Shown here one piece after another: positions 17,205 through 25,309 of a stretch of DNA of 48,429 nucleotides. The stretch spans positions 1 to 48,429 of the forward strand of contig JAXLQJ010000054.1 in assembly GCA_046331705.1 (NCBI GenBank), read 5' to 3'. Each line of letters opens with the position of its first letter. The first letter of the stretch is position 1. Source of the DNA: JADJOY01 sp046331705 [NCBI: bacterium]. Lineage in GTDB: Bacteria > JADJOY01. The position numbers and the translations under genes are program-made. A model generated the notes under the pieces. The model saw only the letters and a program-made list of their open reading frames with translations, ran no database searches and had not been told where the DNA came from.

Positions 17205-19850
17205 GTGCGTTCGGGGCGTCGAGCACCGGCGCGCCGGCCCGGCGACGTCGCCCGGCGCGCACTCGCGCTGCCCTTGCTCGCTGCACTGCTCGCGAGCGCA
17301 GGTTGCGACCATGGCTCGAACGGAACCGCCGGCGGCCCGGCGATCACGCCGCCCCCCCCGCCCCCCGCGGGACTGAGCGCCGGCACGGCGAGTCATTACC
17401 TCGACTTCCCGGTGGGCGTGAGCCTCGGCGGTTACGGCGGGCGCGTGGAGGCGCTCATCTACCATCCCTTCGGCGGCGGTCCCGAGGCGCCCGAGGGCAA
17501 GGAAGGCCGACCGCGCCCCCACGCGCGGATCGTGCCCCCGTCGATCGGCATCCACACGCGGCCGCGGGTACAGGCGCTGGCGCTCACCTGGCTGCCGGAG
17601 GGCGCCAACGAAGAGACGGTCGTGATCGCGCACATCGACGCGATCTTCCCGCTCTTGGCCTTGCGCAACCGGGTGGTCGAGCGGGTGAAGGAACACACCG
17701 GCGTGGACATGCGCCGAACCCTGCTCCTGACCGCGAGCCACACGCACCACAGCGGTGCGCCGTTCTGGAACAACTTCCTGGTCTCCGTGGGCGGCATGGA
17801 CGCCTACGATCAGGAGATCTTCGAGCGCTTCGCGGAGAGCATCGCGCGCACCGCCGAGGAAGCGCTGGCTGCGCGCCAGCCCGCCAAGCTGGGCATCGCC
17901 ACCGAGACCAACTTCGACCCCCAGGACCTCGTCTACTACGACCGCCGCATCGGCAACGACGACGACGACCTCGTCGACAACGCCGACATCGCGCGCGCCG
18001 ACGACGAGGGCGAGCTTCGCGGCGACGGCAAGCCCGACGGCGCCATCAAGGACCCGCGCTTGAGCGTCTTCCGCGTGGACAAGGCGAACGGCGATCCGCT
18101 CGCCGTGCTCTTCCACTTCGGCATCCACGGCACGGCCTCGCTCGACACCAACCTCTTCATGTCTGGCGACGTGACGCTCGGCATGGAGCGCGCCGTCGAG
18201 GACACCATCGGTCACTCGGCGATGGTCATGCACGTCCAGGGCGCCGCGGGCGACATCTCGCCCACCGCCGTCGGCTTCGCGGAGGTCGAGGGCACCGGCC
18301 TGCGCATGGCGTCCATCATCGCGGACCTGTGGCGCACGGCCGTGCCGCGCGACCGAATCGACGGGCTCGACGTCATCTCGTCGATCCAACGCCAAGACCG
18401 CCAGATCCTGGGCTACGACGATCCCAAGCTGGAAGCGCCCTACCCGCGCTGGGGAGCACCCTTCGGCCAGCTCCTGTGCGGCGACGCGCTCATCCAGAAC
18501 ACTCCGATTCCCGACTTCAACGACCCGTTCGTGTGCCTGACGCGCCCCGTCAGCCTCAGCAACCCACTCCTCGAGCAGATCGCACGCGAGGTCATCATCC
18601 CGCTGCTCTTCAACTCGGTGTTCGTGGACGGATCGACCGACGACGCGCTCGGCGACATCGTGATCGGCTCGAACCCCGAGGGTGGCCCCTACAAGAAACC
18701 ATTCCTGCTCTTCGACACCCAGCTCTCGTCGGTGCGCATCCGCGGCGCCTCCGTGACCCACGACGGCGACACGGCAGCGCTGCGGGACGTGTCCATCGCC
18801 GCCGTGCCCGGCGAGCCGACCACGCCGCTCTCGATTGAGCTACGCCAGAAGCTGGCGCACAAGGTCCCGGACACCTCGTTCCCCGACACCTGGGTGTTCG
18901 GCTACAGCCAGGACTACCTCGAGTACATCCTGCTCAAGGAGGACTGGATCACGGGCGGCTACGAGATGCAGCTCCAGCCCTGGGGCCCCTTGTGGGGCGA
19001 GTGGATCATGACCCGCTCGGTCCAGCTCGCGCGCTCGCTGGTCACGCAAGAGCAGCCGCCACCCGAGGACACGCCCGCCTACGACGATCCGGTCCCGCTC
19101 GAGCTGGTGCGTCCCACCGCGTCGCACGATCCGGGGGTCGTGCGCCAGCCGGAGACGATCGACCGCTTCGGCACCGCCGTGCTCTCGTTCATCGGAGGCG
19201 ATCCCGAGCTCGACACTCCGCACGTGGTGGTGGAGCGCGAGAATGCGGCGGGCGAGTTCGAGGTGGTGCGCACGGCGGGCGGAAGGGTGGTCGACGAAGC
19301 CGGCCCCGAGACGATCCTCGTCTACGACTACGACGAAGCGCACGCGTCGACCGAGCCCCATCTGTGGTCGATCCACTGGGAGACGGTCGAGAGCACGCCC
19401 GCCGGCACCTACCGCTTCGCCGTCGAAGGCGTGAACTACGACGGGAGCGAACCCGCCGCCGAGCCGCCCTACTGGACCGGGACGCCGTACCGGTTCACGT
19501 CGAGCCCGTTCCGGGTGCGGGAAGCTCGCACGCTGCAGGTGAGCGACGTACGCCTCGACGCGCGGTCCGTGAGCGCCGACGTCTCCTACCCAGCGGCGCA
19601 GCCCGACGACGATCCCAACACGCCCGACGCGTTTCGCTACCGCCCCGCCCGGCCGAGCGCCGTCTCTGCGCGGTTCGAGATCCGATCGGACGCCGGCGTG
19701 CTCGTCACCGCCGAGGGTCCGCTCGCCGGCGACGGCAGCCTGCCACTTCCCGAGTCCCTCGCTCCCGGCTCGTACGAAGTGAGCGTGCTCGCGACCGACG
19801 AGCACTCGAACACCGGTCAAGCCGTCGCGACCCCGCTCGTCGTGCGCTGA
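17205..19850 (+). CDS. Neutral/alkaline ceramidase-like lipoprotein
   Basis: A roughly 881-residue exported enzyme. The signal peptide ends in LASAGC (lipobox), then a proline stretch precedes the catalytic domain. Neutral-ceramidase hallmarks are the zinc-binding TASHTHHSG, the second histidine in HFGIHGT, and AAGDISPT, equivalent to the GDVSPN loop carrying the catalytic serine. Family members hydrolyse the N-acyl bond of ceramide to sphingosine and fatty acid. The C-terminal third is beta-rich with immunoglobulin-like sequence. The GTG at 17205 has GGGAG nine bases before it; a TTG at 17115 would add 30 polar residues before the signal peptide and lacks a ribosome site. Activity on another N-acyl lipid is possible. 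Confidence 0.82.
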   Translation: MRSGRRAPARRPGDVARRALALPLLAALLASAGCDHGSNGTAGGPAITPPPPPPAGLSAGTASHYLDFPVGVSLGGYGGRVEALIYHPFGGGPEAPEGKEGRPRPHARIVPPSIGIHTRPRVQALALTWLPEGANEETVVIAHIDAIFPLLALRNRVVERVKEHTGVDMRRTLLLTASHTHHSGAPFWNNFLVSVGGMDAYDQEIFERFAESIARTAEEALAARQPAKLGIATETNFDPQDLVYYDRRIGNDDDDLVDNADIARADDEGELRGDGKPDGAIKDPRLSVFRVDKANGDPLAVLFHFGIHGTASLDTNLFMSGDVTLGMERAVEDTIGHSAMVMHVQGAAGDISPTAVGFAEVEGTGLRMASIIADLWRTAVPRDRIDGLDVISSIQRQDRQILGYDDPKLEAPYPRWGAPFGQLLCGDALIQNTPIPDFNDPFVCLTRPVSLSNPLLEQIAREVIIPLLFNSVFVDGSTDDALGDIVIGSNPEGGPYKKPFLLFDTQLSSVRIRGASVTHDGDTAALRDVSIAAVPGEPTTPLSIELRQKLAHKVPDTSFPDTWVFGYSQDYLEYILLKEDWITGGYEMQLQPWGPLWGEWIMTRSVQLARSLVTQEQPPPEDTPAYDDPVPLELVRPTASHDPGVVRQPETIDRFGTAVLSFIGGDPELDTPHVVVERENAAGEFEVVRTAGGRVVDEAGPETILVYDYDEAHASTEPHLWSIHWETVESTPAGTYRFAVEGVNYDGSEPAAEPPYWTGTPYRFTSSPFRVREARTLQVSDVRLDARSVSADVSYPAAQPDDDPNTPDAFRYRPARPSAVSARFEIRSDAGVLVTAEGPLAGDGSLPLPESLAPGSYEVSVLATDEHSNTGQAVATPLVVR

Positions 19851-20187
19851 GGCGTTGCGCCAGAACGACCCGGTGGGTCGATCCTGACGCAACATCTGCC
19901 GATCGCCTGACAACTTGGGACAGCACACACTCGCCGCGCGCGGTTGACGCGGCGCGGCTAACGCGTTGCGTCATTCGCCAAATTGTGCAACGATGTCACA
20001 CGAACACCACACTGTGACCTGTATGTTGGGGTGACGAAGGAGACGCGACCCAAGATCCAGTGGCCATGGCACGCTGCTTGCGATGATTTTTCGGCGTGCG
20101 ACGGGCATTGGACACGACCTGCACCGACCTCCGAACGACGTGTGAACGCACCGAGTTGGGGCAACGAACGCAGGAAAGGGAACCCCG
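19851..20187. other. Intergenic region with a possible operator
   Basis: 337 bases, more A+T-rich than its surroundings. A perfect 6-bp inverted repeat GTCACA/TGTGAC (19995-20000 and 20013-20018, 12 bases apart) lies about 170 bases before the next start, arranged as an inside-out CRP-like site. TTGACG at 19944 has no good -10 partner. The ribosome site GGAAAGGG precedes 20188. Confidence 0.3.
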
Positions 20188-20646
20188 ATGAACGCAATGG
20201 CACATCTGGGCATGCGGTGGACCGGCGCCGGTCATCGATCCGACGGCCGGAAAGTGCTCATCGCCGAGAACCTCGACTCCCACCGCCGCTGGTCGATCGA
20301 TCCGGTCACCGGGATCGGCGAGCCCATCAGCGATGTCGTGCCTTCGCGGACCGAGTCGACTGCGCCACAGCTCGAGCCGGCGCCCTGGATGGTGCCACCC
20401 TCGCCCTCGAAGGCCGTCACGAGCACCGCACCCACGCAGCCTCGTCGTAGCGGATCGCCTGGGCCCTCGGTCTGCGAGCATTGCGGCGCCAAGAGCGTCT
20501 ATCAGATCCGTTTCTCGCAGAACGAGTTCGTCACCAAGTGCTTGAGCTGCAAGCGGTTCGTCGTGGACGGGCGCGTCGAACGCCCGGGCCGTGAGCAGCG
20601 AGCTCGCGCACGGCGCGGCGCCAGCCTCTGGCTGCCGCTCGAGTAG
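20188..20646 (+). CDS. Small protein with a C-terminal zinc ribbon
   Basis: A 152-residue protein. The first half is polar with proline-rich low-complexity sequence (about residues 55-85). The second half has CEHCGAK, about 15 intervening residues, then CLSCKRF: two CxxC knuckles of a zinc ribbon, followed by a basic tail. It could bind nucleic acid or another protein. The start has GGAAAGGG upstream and a second in-frame ATG at codon 4. It stands alone after a long intergenic region. I do not recognise a family. Confidence 0.65.
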   Translation: MNAMAHLGMRWTGAGHRSDGRKVLIAENLDSHRRWSIDPVTGIGEPISDVVPSRTESTAPQLEPAPWMVPPSPSKAVTSTAPTQPRRSGSPGPSVCEHCGAKSVYQIRFSQNEFVTKCLSCKRFVVDGRVERPGREQRARARRGASLWLPLE

Positions 20647-20698
20647 CGCGGCACCAGCCGGTGGCACCAGCCGGTCCAGCCTGGCGCCGCGGCCCGGC

Positions 20699-21088
20699 TC
20701 AGCCGAGCCGGCCGCGCACCGCCGCCTGCGCCATCTCCACCTTGCCGGCGGCACCGAACGGGACGCCCTCCGCCTCGAGCAGACCGCGCTGGATCGCCGC
20801 CCAGGTATCGCGACCGCGACTCGGCACGGCACCGTCCGCGCTCACCACGCGGTGCCATGGGACCTTGCTGCCGTCCGGCAGGCCCCGGAGCACCATGCCG
20901 ACCGCCCGCGCCGCGCGCGGACTGCCCGCAAGCGTGGCCACGTCCCCGTAAGCGATGACTCGTCCACGGGGAACGGCGCTCACGATCCGCAGCACCTGGT
21001 CCCGAAACCCCGGCACACGCGTGCGGGCGGCCTTCCCACCAGGGAGCTTCGCCGCGAGTCGCTCTGGCTTGCGCAGCGCGCGTCTCAA
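20699..21088 (-). CDS. Alkyltransferase-like (ATL) protein of the MGMT family
   Basis: A roughly 129-residue protein with the DNA-binding half of O6-methylguanine methyltransferase: VPRGRVIAYGDVATLAGSPRAARAVG (the arginine-finger and helix-turn-helix region) followed by VPWHRVVSADGAV. The alkyl-accepting PCHRV cysteine is tryptophan (PWHRV), the hallmark of ATL proteins, which bind alkylated guanine without repairing it and hand it to nucleotide excision repair. The TTG at 21088 is chosen because GGAG lies six bases upstream and it avoids overlapping the divergent lipoprotein; the frame stays open further upstream, so the N-terminus is uncertain. Confidence 0.85.
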   Translation of the reverse strand: MRRALRKPERLAAKLPGGKAARTRVPGFRDQVLRIVSAVPRGRVIAYGDVATLAGSPRAARAVGMVLRGLPDGSKVPWHRVVSADGAVPSRGRDTWAAIQRGLLEAEGVPFGAAGKVEMAQAAVRGRLG

Positions 21089-21126
21089 TCCGGGCTCCAC
21101 TGGAAGTTCAGATAAGATCGCCGCCG

Positions 21127-21951
21127 ATGCGATTGTGGCGGAAGCTCTCGATCCTGGCGCTGCTCGGGGTGCTGCACTGCTCGACCACGGCACCGGGCGA
21201 GCTCGACGACGACGCCCGCGAGTCGCTCGCCACCCTGACCGCGCGACTCGAGCGGACTCCACCGGACGCCGCCGCGATCGAGGAAGCAGTGGCGATCTAC
21301 GTCGCCCACGGCCGCTTCGACGATGCGGAGGGCACCGTGCGCGGCGCGCTCGAGCGCTCGTCGGTCGACGTCCGCGTCCTCGAGCGGCTCGCGCGCATCT
21401 ACGCGTCGATCGCGAGCGAGGCCGAACGCGCCACCCGCGAGGAGCCGCAGGCGCTCGCCGAGGTGGATGCCGATGCGCTCACGCGCCGCGCCCAAGCCAT
21501 CGCCGCGCTCGCGCGTTTTCGCGCCCAGCGCGATCGCGCGGCGGTCGTCGCCGAGATCCGCGCCACCGACGGCACCGCGCGACGTCTCAGCGACGTGATG
21601 CTCGAATGCACCAACCGCGATTTCGGCTCCGAGGGCGGCAGCGCGAGCTCCTTCGCGGTGAGCTACTTCGGCGACCGGCTGCGGGTCGAGGCAGGCGGAT
21701 CGAGCGATCCCCGCGGCTCGGAGCCGCGGCTCGGCGAGATCGCGCTGCTCGCGCTCGCGCGCGACCCGATGGGGCGCACGGTGGCCCGCATCGAGCCCTA
21801 CCCCTGGGCCACCGAGACCGTGACCTGCGCGTCCTGCCGTCTCAGCGACGCGTGCGCGCTGGTGGGTGACGTCGCCCCACGAGGCGGCTTGACCCACGTC
21901 GACCTCGCGACGGTGAGCGAGGTCCGGTTTCGCGGAGAGAACCGACCATGA
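21127..21951 (+). CDS. Predicted lipoprotein with helical repeats
   Basis: A 274-residue exported protein. The signal peptide ends GVLHC, an unusual lipobox with histidine before the cysteine. Residues about 30-130 are helical with a TPR-like rhythm (AVAIYVAHGRFDDAEGTVRGALERS). The second half is beta-rich with a CASCRLSDAC cysteine pair. No family recognised. It overlaps the next gene by four bases (ATGA), making an operon of small envelope proteins. Confidence 0.7.
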   Translation: MRLWRKLSILALLGVLHCSTTAPGELDDDARESLATLTARLERTPPDAAAIEEAVAIYVAHGRFDDAEGTVRGALERSSVDVRVLERLARIYASIASEAERATREEPQALAEVDADALTRRAQAIAALARFRAQRDRAAVVAEIRATDGTARRLSDVMLECTNRDFGSEGGSASSFAVSYFGDRLRVEAGGSSDPRGSEPRLGEIALLALARDPMGRTVARIEPYPWATETVTCASCRLSDACALVGDVAPRGGLTHVDLATVSEVRFRGENRP

Positions 21952-22286
21952 CCAAGCCCACGGGAAGCCGTCGGCCGGAGCCCGCTCCCGCGCCCGCCCC
22001 GAAACCGTCCAAGGCGATCCGATTCGCTCAGTACCTGACCAGCCTCGCCGTGCCCGCGACGATCGCGGTGTTCTGGTGGCGTTACCACGTGGTGCTACCG
22101 TCCGACGACGTCTTCTCGATGCGCGTGTTGCGCAAGGAGCATGGCGGCTTCAACGACACCGTGGTGTTCGTCGGCAAATTCGTCGACGACTACAACCGCT
22201 CGGGCGCCGAGGCCCAGGCCGAGATCGAGAAGCGCTACCTCTACCGCCGCCTGGTCAATACGGGTATCGTTCGCCGTGCCGAGTGA
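21948..22286 (+). CDS. Small single-pass membrane protein of unknown function
   Basis: 112 residues: a proline/alanine-rich cytoplasmic start, one hydrophobic segment near residues 28-46, and a charged C-terminal part. The ATG overlaps the upstream stop (ATGA), which argues that it is real. No recognised family; probably works with the neighbouring lipoproteins at the inner membrane. Confidence 0.65.
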   Translation: MTKPTGSRRPEPAPAPAPKPSKAIRFAQYLTSLAVPATIAVFWWRYHVVLPSDDVFSMRVLRKEHGGFNDTVVFVGKFVDDYNRSGAEAQAEIEKRYLYRRLVNTGIVRRAE

Positions 22287-22382
22287 GGAAACGACGCGGG
22301 TCCTCTGGAGAAGTTCCTAGCCCGCCCCGGCCGGAACCCCAGCGCGGGGACGCTGGGCTCGAGGCGTGAGGTTCGTGGCTCG

Positions 22383-23258
22383 ATGCAACGGACGGATAGC
22401 GTGAAGATCGACGTGAGCCTCGAGTCGCCGACTCGGGCCCGGCAGGAGCGCGGTCGCCGCCACGCCGCGCGTTGGGGCGCGCTGGTGACGCTCGCCATCG
22501 GGTTGGTCACCGCGTGCCACGGCGGCACCGCGAGCGGAACGCCGGCAGCCGACGCGGTCGAGCAGCGTCTCGCCGCGTGCGAGCAGCGCCTCGCCGAGCT
22601 CGAGGAGGACGATCGGGTGCTCTTCGCCGAGGCCGCCGCCGACCTGGAGCGCGGCTGGAACGACGCCGCCTGCGCCCGCTTCGAGACGTTGCTGCGCCGC
22701 TTTCCCACCAGCCCGCTCGTCGCCGAGACGCGCAACCGAATCGAGCGCTGCCGCAACGGCGCGGGGCCGGTCGTCGCGGCGCGAGGCGGACCGCCGGCGC
22801 CCGAGCCGTCCGCGGCGCCGCCGCACGGCGCGCCCACGGGCAACGAGCCCGACGACACCGCCGGCGCCCGCCAGAGCTCCGAGCCGGATCCGAACGAGGG
22901 TGCTCCGCTCGAGATCTCGCGAACCTGGCTCAAGGAGGATCGCTTCGGCGTGCCGCTCGCCAACCTGCGACTCACCAACCGCGGCGATCGCACGGTCGTG
23001 GGTTACAAGGTGGCACTGCGCTGTTACGATGACCGCGGCACGGCGCTCAAGCACCTCACCAAGGGCACCACCTGGTTCATCGCAGCCGGCGGCAGTCGTC
23101 AAGGCGGCCCAGGCGAGGCCTTCGCCGGCGGCCCGTGGCCGCTCACCGGGTTTCTCGGCGCCGCGCGGATCGAAGCGGTGGTCCTGGGCGTCGACTACGC
23201 CGACGGAACCCACTGGCAGCGCGCAGATATGGCGGAATTCAGCGCCGACAAGGAGTGA
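22383..23258 (+). CDS. Predicted lipoprotein with coiled coil and C-terminal beta domain
   Basis: 291 residues. After a long basic N-terminus, a hydrophobic core ends in GLVTAC (lipobox). A short heptad-like coil (AADAVEQRLAACEQRLAELE) and a TPR-like helix pair follow, then a proline-rich linker (about 125-165), then a beta domain (LANLRLTNRGDRTVVGYKVAL onward) resembling the small exported domains that recognise surface partners (FxLYD-like). Possibly a periplasmic assembly factor; function unknown. Confidence 0.65.
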   Translation: MQRTDSVKIDVSLESPTRARQERGRRHAARWGALVTLAIGLVTACHGGTASGTPAADAVEQRLAACEQRLAELEEDDRVLFAEAAADLERGWNDAACARFETLLRRFPTSPLVAETRNRIERCRNGAGPVVAARGGPPAPEPSAAPPHGAPTGNEPDDTAGARQSSEPDPNEGAPLEISRTWLKEDRFGVPLANLRLTNRGDRTVVGYKVALRCYDDRGTALKHLTKGTTWFIAAGGSRQGGPGEAFAGGPWPLTGFLGAARIEAVVLGVDYADGTHWQRADMAEFSADKE

Positions 23259-23261
23259 TCC

Positions 23262-23393
23262 ATGTTGCTGTTGCTCGCGGCATTTCTCCCGTTCCTGCTC
23301 ATCGGTTTCCTGCTCTGGTACGGTCTCTTTCGCGCCGGCTCGACGATCGCCGATCTGCTGAGCCCGTTCATCAAGAGCACCGCGCCCGCCTGA
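23262..23393 (+). CDS. 43-residue membrane microprotein
   Basis: Three bases after the lipoprotein stop an ATG with AAGGAG six bases upstream opens 43 codons: a long hydrophobic helix (residues 2-23) and an amphipathic tail ending in FIKSTAPA. Spacing, ribosome site and hydrophobic pattern support a real small protein translated with the lipoprotein. Function unknown. Confidence 0.55.
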   Translation: MLLLLAAFLPFLLIGFLLWYGLFRAGSTIADLLSPFIKSTAPA

Positions 23394-23399
23394 GCGGGC
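23384..23399 (+). terminator. Short terminator-like hairpin over the microprotein stop
   Basis: GCCCGC / GCGGGC form a 6-bp stem with a four-base loop overlapping the stop codon, at the end of the small-envelope-protein operon and before the convergent regulator gene. No T-run. Confidence 0.35.
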
Positions 23400-23436
23400 C
23401 TCGCCGCCGGTCGGCGCGCGCGCGTACCGCTCGCCC

Positions 23437-24954
23437 TCAGCTCGCGCTCGCCAGGCTCGAATCCGGCTGAAGCGGCGCCCGTTCACCTGGGGTGCCGCCG
23501 TCTTCGTCGTAGCGAAGCAGCTTGCGATAGAGCGTCTTGGGATCGATTCCGAGCATCTCCGCAGCACGCTTGCGCTGCCCGCCCGCGAGCGTCAGCGCCC
23601 GCAAGATGTGGTCGCGCTCGAGCTGATCGAGGGTGGGAAAGTCGGCCTCGGTGAACGCCGGCGCGGCACGGGCGGCGACCGGCGCGGGAGCGGCCGGCAA
23701 TGCCCAGGGCGCGGGCGGCGGCGGCGAAGCGGGCACCGAGGCGGTGCCGCCGCGAATGGCGACCGGCAGGTGCTCGATCGAGACCTCGGTGCCGCGGGTG
23801 AGCGCCACCGCGTATTCGATGCAGTTCTGCAGCTCGCGCACGTTCCCGGGCCACGGATACGCCATCAACGCTTCGGTGGCCGATGGCGCGATCCCCGCGA
23901 CCTGCGGTCTGCCGACCCGCGCGGCACTCTGTTCCACGAAGTGCATCGCCAGCAGGGGGATGTCCTCGAGACGGTCGCGCAACGGCGGCAGCGCGAGCCG
24001 CACCACGTTCAAGCGGAAGTAGAGATCCTGGCGCAGCAGCCCGGCGCGCAACGCGGCGTCGAGGTCCTGGTTCGACGCCGCGACCACGCGCACGTCGATC
24101 GGGATCGGCTGCGTGCTGCCGACCGGCACCACCTCGCGCTCCTGCAGGACGCGCAGGAGCTTCACCTGCGCCGAGGCCGGCATCTCGGTGACCTCGTCGA
24201 GGAAGATCGTGCCGCCGTTGGCGTCGCGGAAGTAGCCGGCCTTGTCGGTGAGCGCGCCGGTGAAGGCGCCCCGCACGTGGCCGAAGAGCTCGCTCTCGAA
24301 GATCTCGCGCACGATCGCGCCGCAGTTCACCGCCACGAACGGCCCGCTGGCGCGCTTGGACTCGAAGTGGATCGTGCGGGCCAGCACTTCCTTGCCGGTG
24401 CCGCTCTCGCCGTTGATGAGGATCGTCGACTCGGTGGGCGCGAAGCGCTCGACCAGCTCGTAGAGCTCCTGCATCGACTGCGCTTTCCCATAGAGCCGGC
24501 CGAGGTGGTAGCGGGTGCGCAGCTCCTTTCGCAGCGTGCGGATCTCGCGCACCATCCCGCGCCGCTCGATCGCCTTGGCGACGGAGATGGAGAGCTCGTC
24601 CAGGTCGAACGGCTTCACCAGGAAGTCGAGGGCGCCGTGCTTCATCGCCTCGATCGCGTCCTGCACCGTGCCGTGGGCGGTCATCATGATGACCTCCACC
24701 TCGGGCTGACGCGCCTTCACCTCGCGTAGCAGGTCCAGCCCCTGGAGCTCCGGCATCTTGAGGTCGGTGACGATCACGTCGAACTCGCCGAGCTCGAGCA
24801 GCTCGAGCGCCGCCTTGCCGTCCGCCGCTTCCTCGACGTGGTAGCCATCGCGATCGAGCACCCGCCGACACACGACGCGAATCGGAGACTCGTCGTCGAC
24901 CACCAGCACGTGGGGGACGCGTTCGCCGCGAGGACCGTGGATGGTTGGTGGCAT
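23437..24954 (-). CDS. NtrC-type sigma-54-dependent response regulator
   Basis: A 505-residue regulator: receiver domain (about 15-130) with VVDDE and the phosphoacceptor Asp in VTDLKMP; AAA+ domain with Walker A GESGTGKE, the sigma-54-contacting GAFTGA loop and Walker B GGTIFLDEV; an alanine/proline linker; and a C-terminal Fis-type helix-turn-helix (GQRKRAAEMLGIDPKTLYRKL). It activates sigma-54 promoters when phosphorylated. The start MPPTIHG is preferred; the frame is open 85 codons further but that sequence is not conserved-looking. No histidine kinase is adjacent, so its partner is elsewhere. Confidence 0.95.
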   Translation of the reverse strand: MPPTIHGPRGERVPHVLVVDDESPIRVVCRRVLDRDGYHVEEAADGKAALELLELGEFDVIVTDLKMPELQGLDLLREVKARQPEVEVIMMTAHGTVQDAIEAMKHGALDFLVKPFDLDELSISVAKAIERRGMVREIRTLRKELRTRYHLGRLYGKAQSMQELYELVERFAPTESTILINGESGTGKEVLARTIHFESKRASGPFVAVNCGAIVREIFESELFGHVRGAFTGALTDKAGYFRDANGGTIFLDEVTEMPASAQVKLLRVLQEREVVPVGSTQPIPIDVRVVAASNQDLDAALRAGLLRQDLYFRLNVVRLALPPLRDRLEDIPLLAMHFVEQSAARVGRPQVAGIAPSATEALMAYPWPGNVRELQNCIEYAVALTRGTEVSIEHLPVAIRGGTASVPASPPPPAPWALPAAPAPVAARAAPAFTEADFPTLDQLERDHILRALTLAGGQRKRAAEMLGIDPKTLYRKLLRYDEDGGTPGERAPLQPDSSLASAS

Positions 24955-25309
24955 GGCAGGCTCGCTTCCCGACGGTGCGCGCGGCGGCTGGATCGCCGCC
25001 AGCGGCGCTTGAGCTCGAGCGCTCGCCTCGACGATCGAGGCCCGCTCGATCGGGCGAACGCGTGTGGTCACGACCGCCACCACCACCCGGCTCCCGATCC
25101 GAGGGCATTTCGCCCGGTACACCCTAGAGATCGGGCAGCCACCCGAAAACTTGAGGGCGACGATCCGCCGCCGCGGCGGACCGCGGCACGCCGCATCGCC
25201 AGGCACCATCTCTCCTTGCTCGCCTTGCCTCGCCCGGAACGCGGCGGGTAACTTGCGCGTGGCGCGTTTTCCCCGCGATTTCGCGGCAAATCAGCGCCTT
25301 CGAGCCGCC
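24955..25309. other. Divergent control region with a palindrome
   Basis: 355 bases between the divergent regulator and peptidase genes. A CCGCGA-TT-TCGCGG inverted repeat (25273-25286) lies 23 bases before the peptidase ATG and could be an operator or a leader hairpin. I see no sigma-54 promoter of the GG-N10-GC type. Confidence 0.3.

Noticed and set aside
16059-18761. A 900-codon minus-strand frame opposite the kinase and ceramidase genes
   Set aside because: No motif, His/Arg/Ala-rich composition, and it mirrors two well-supported genes; it is a shadow.
25150-25309. Sigma-54 promoter in front of the M16 gene
   Set aside because: GGCAC and TTGC blocks occur but the GG-to-GC distance is 14 rather than 10.
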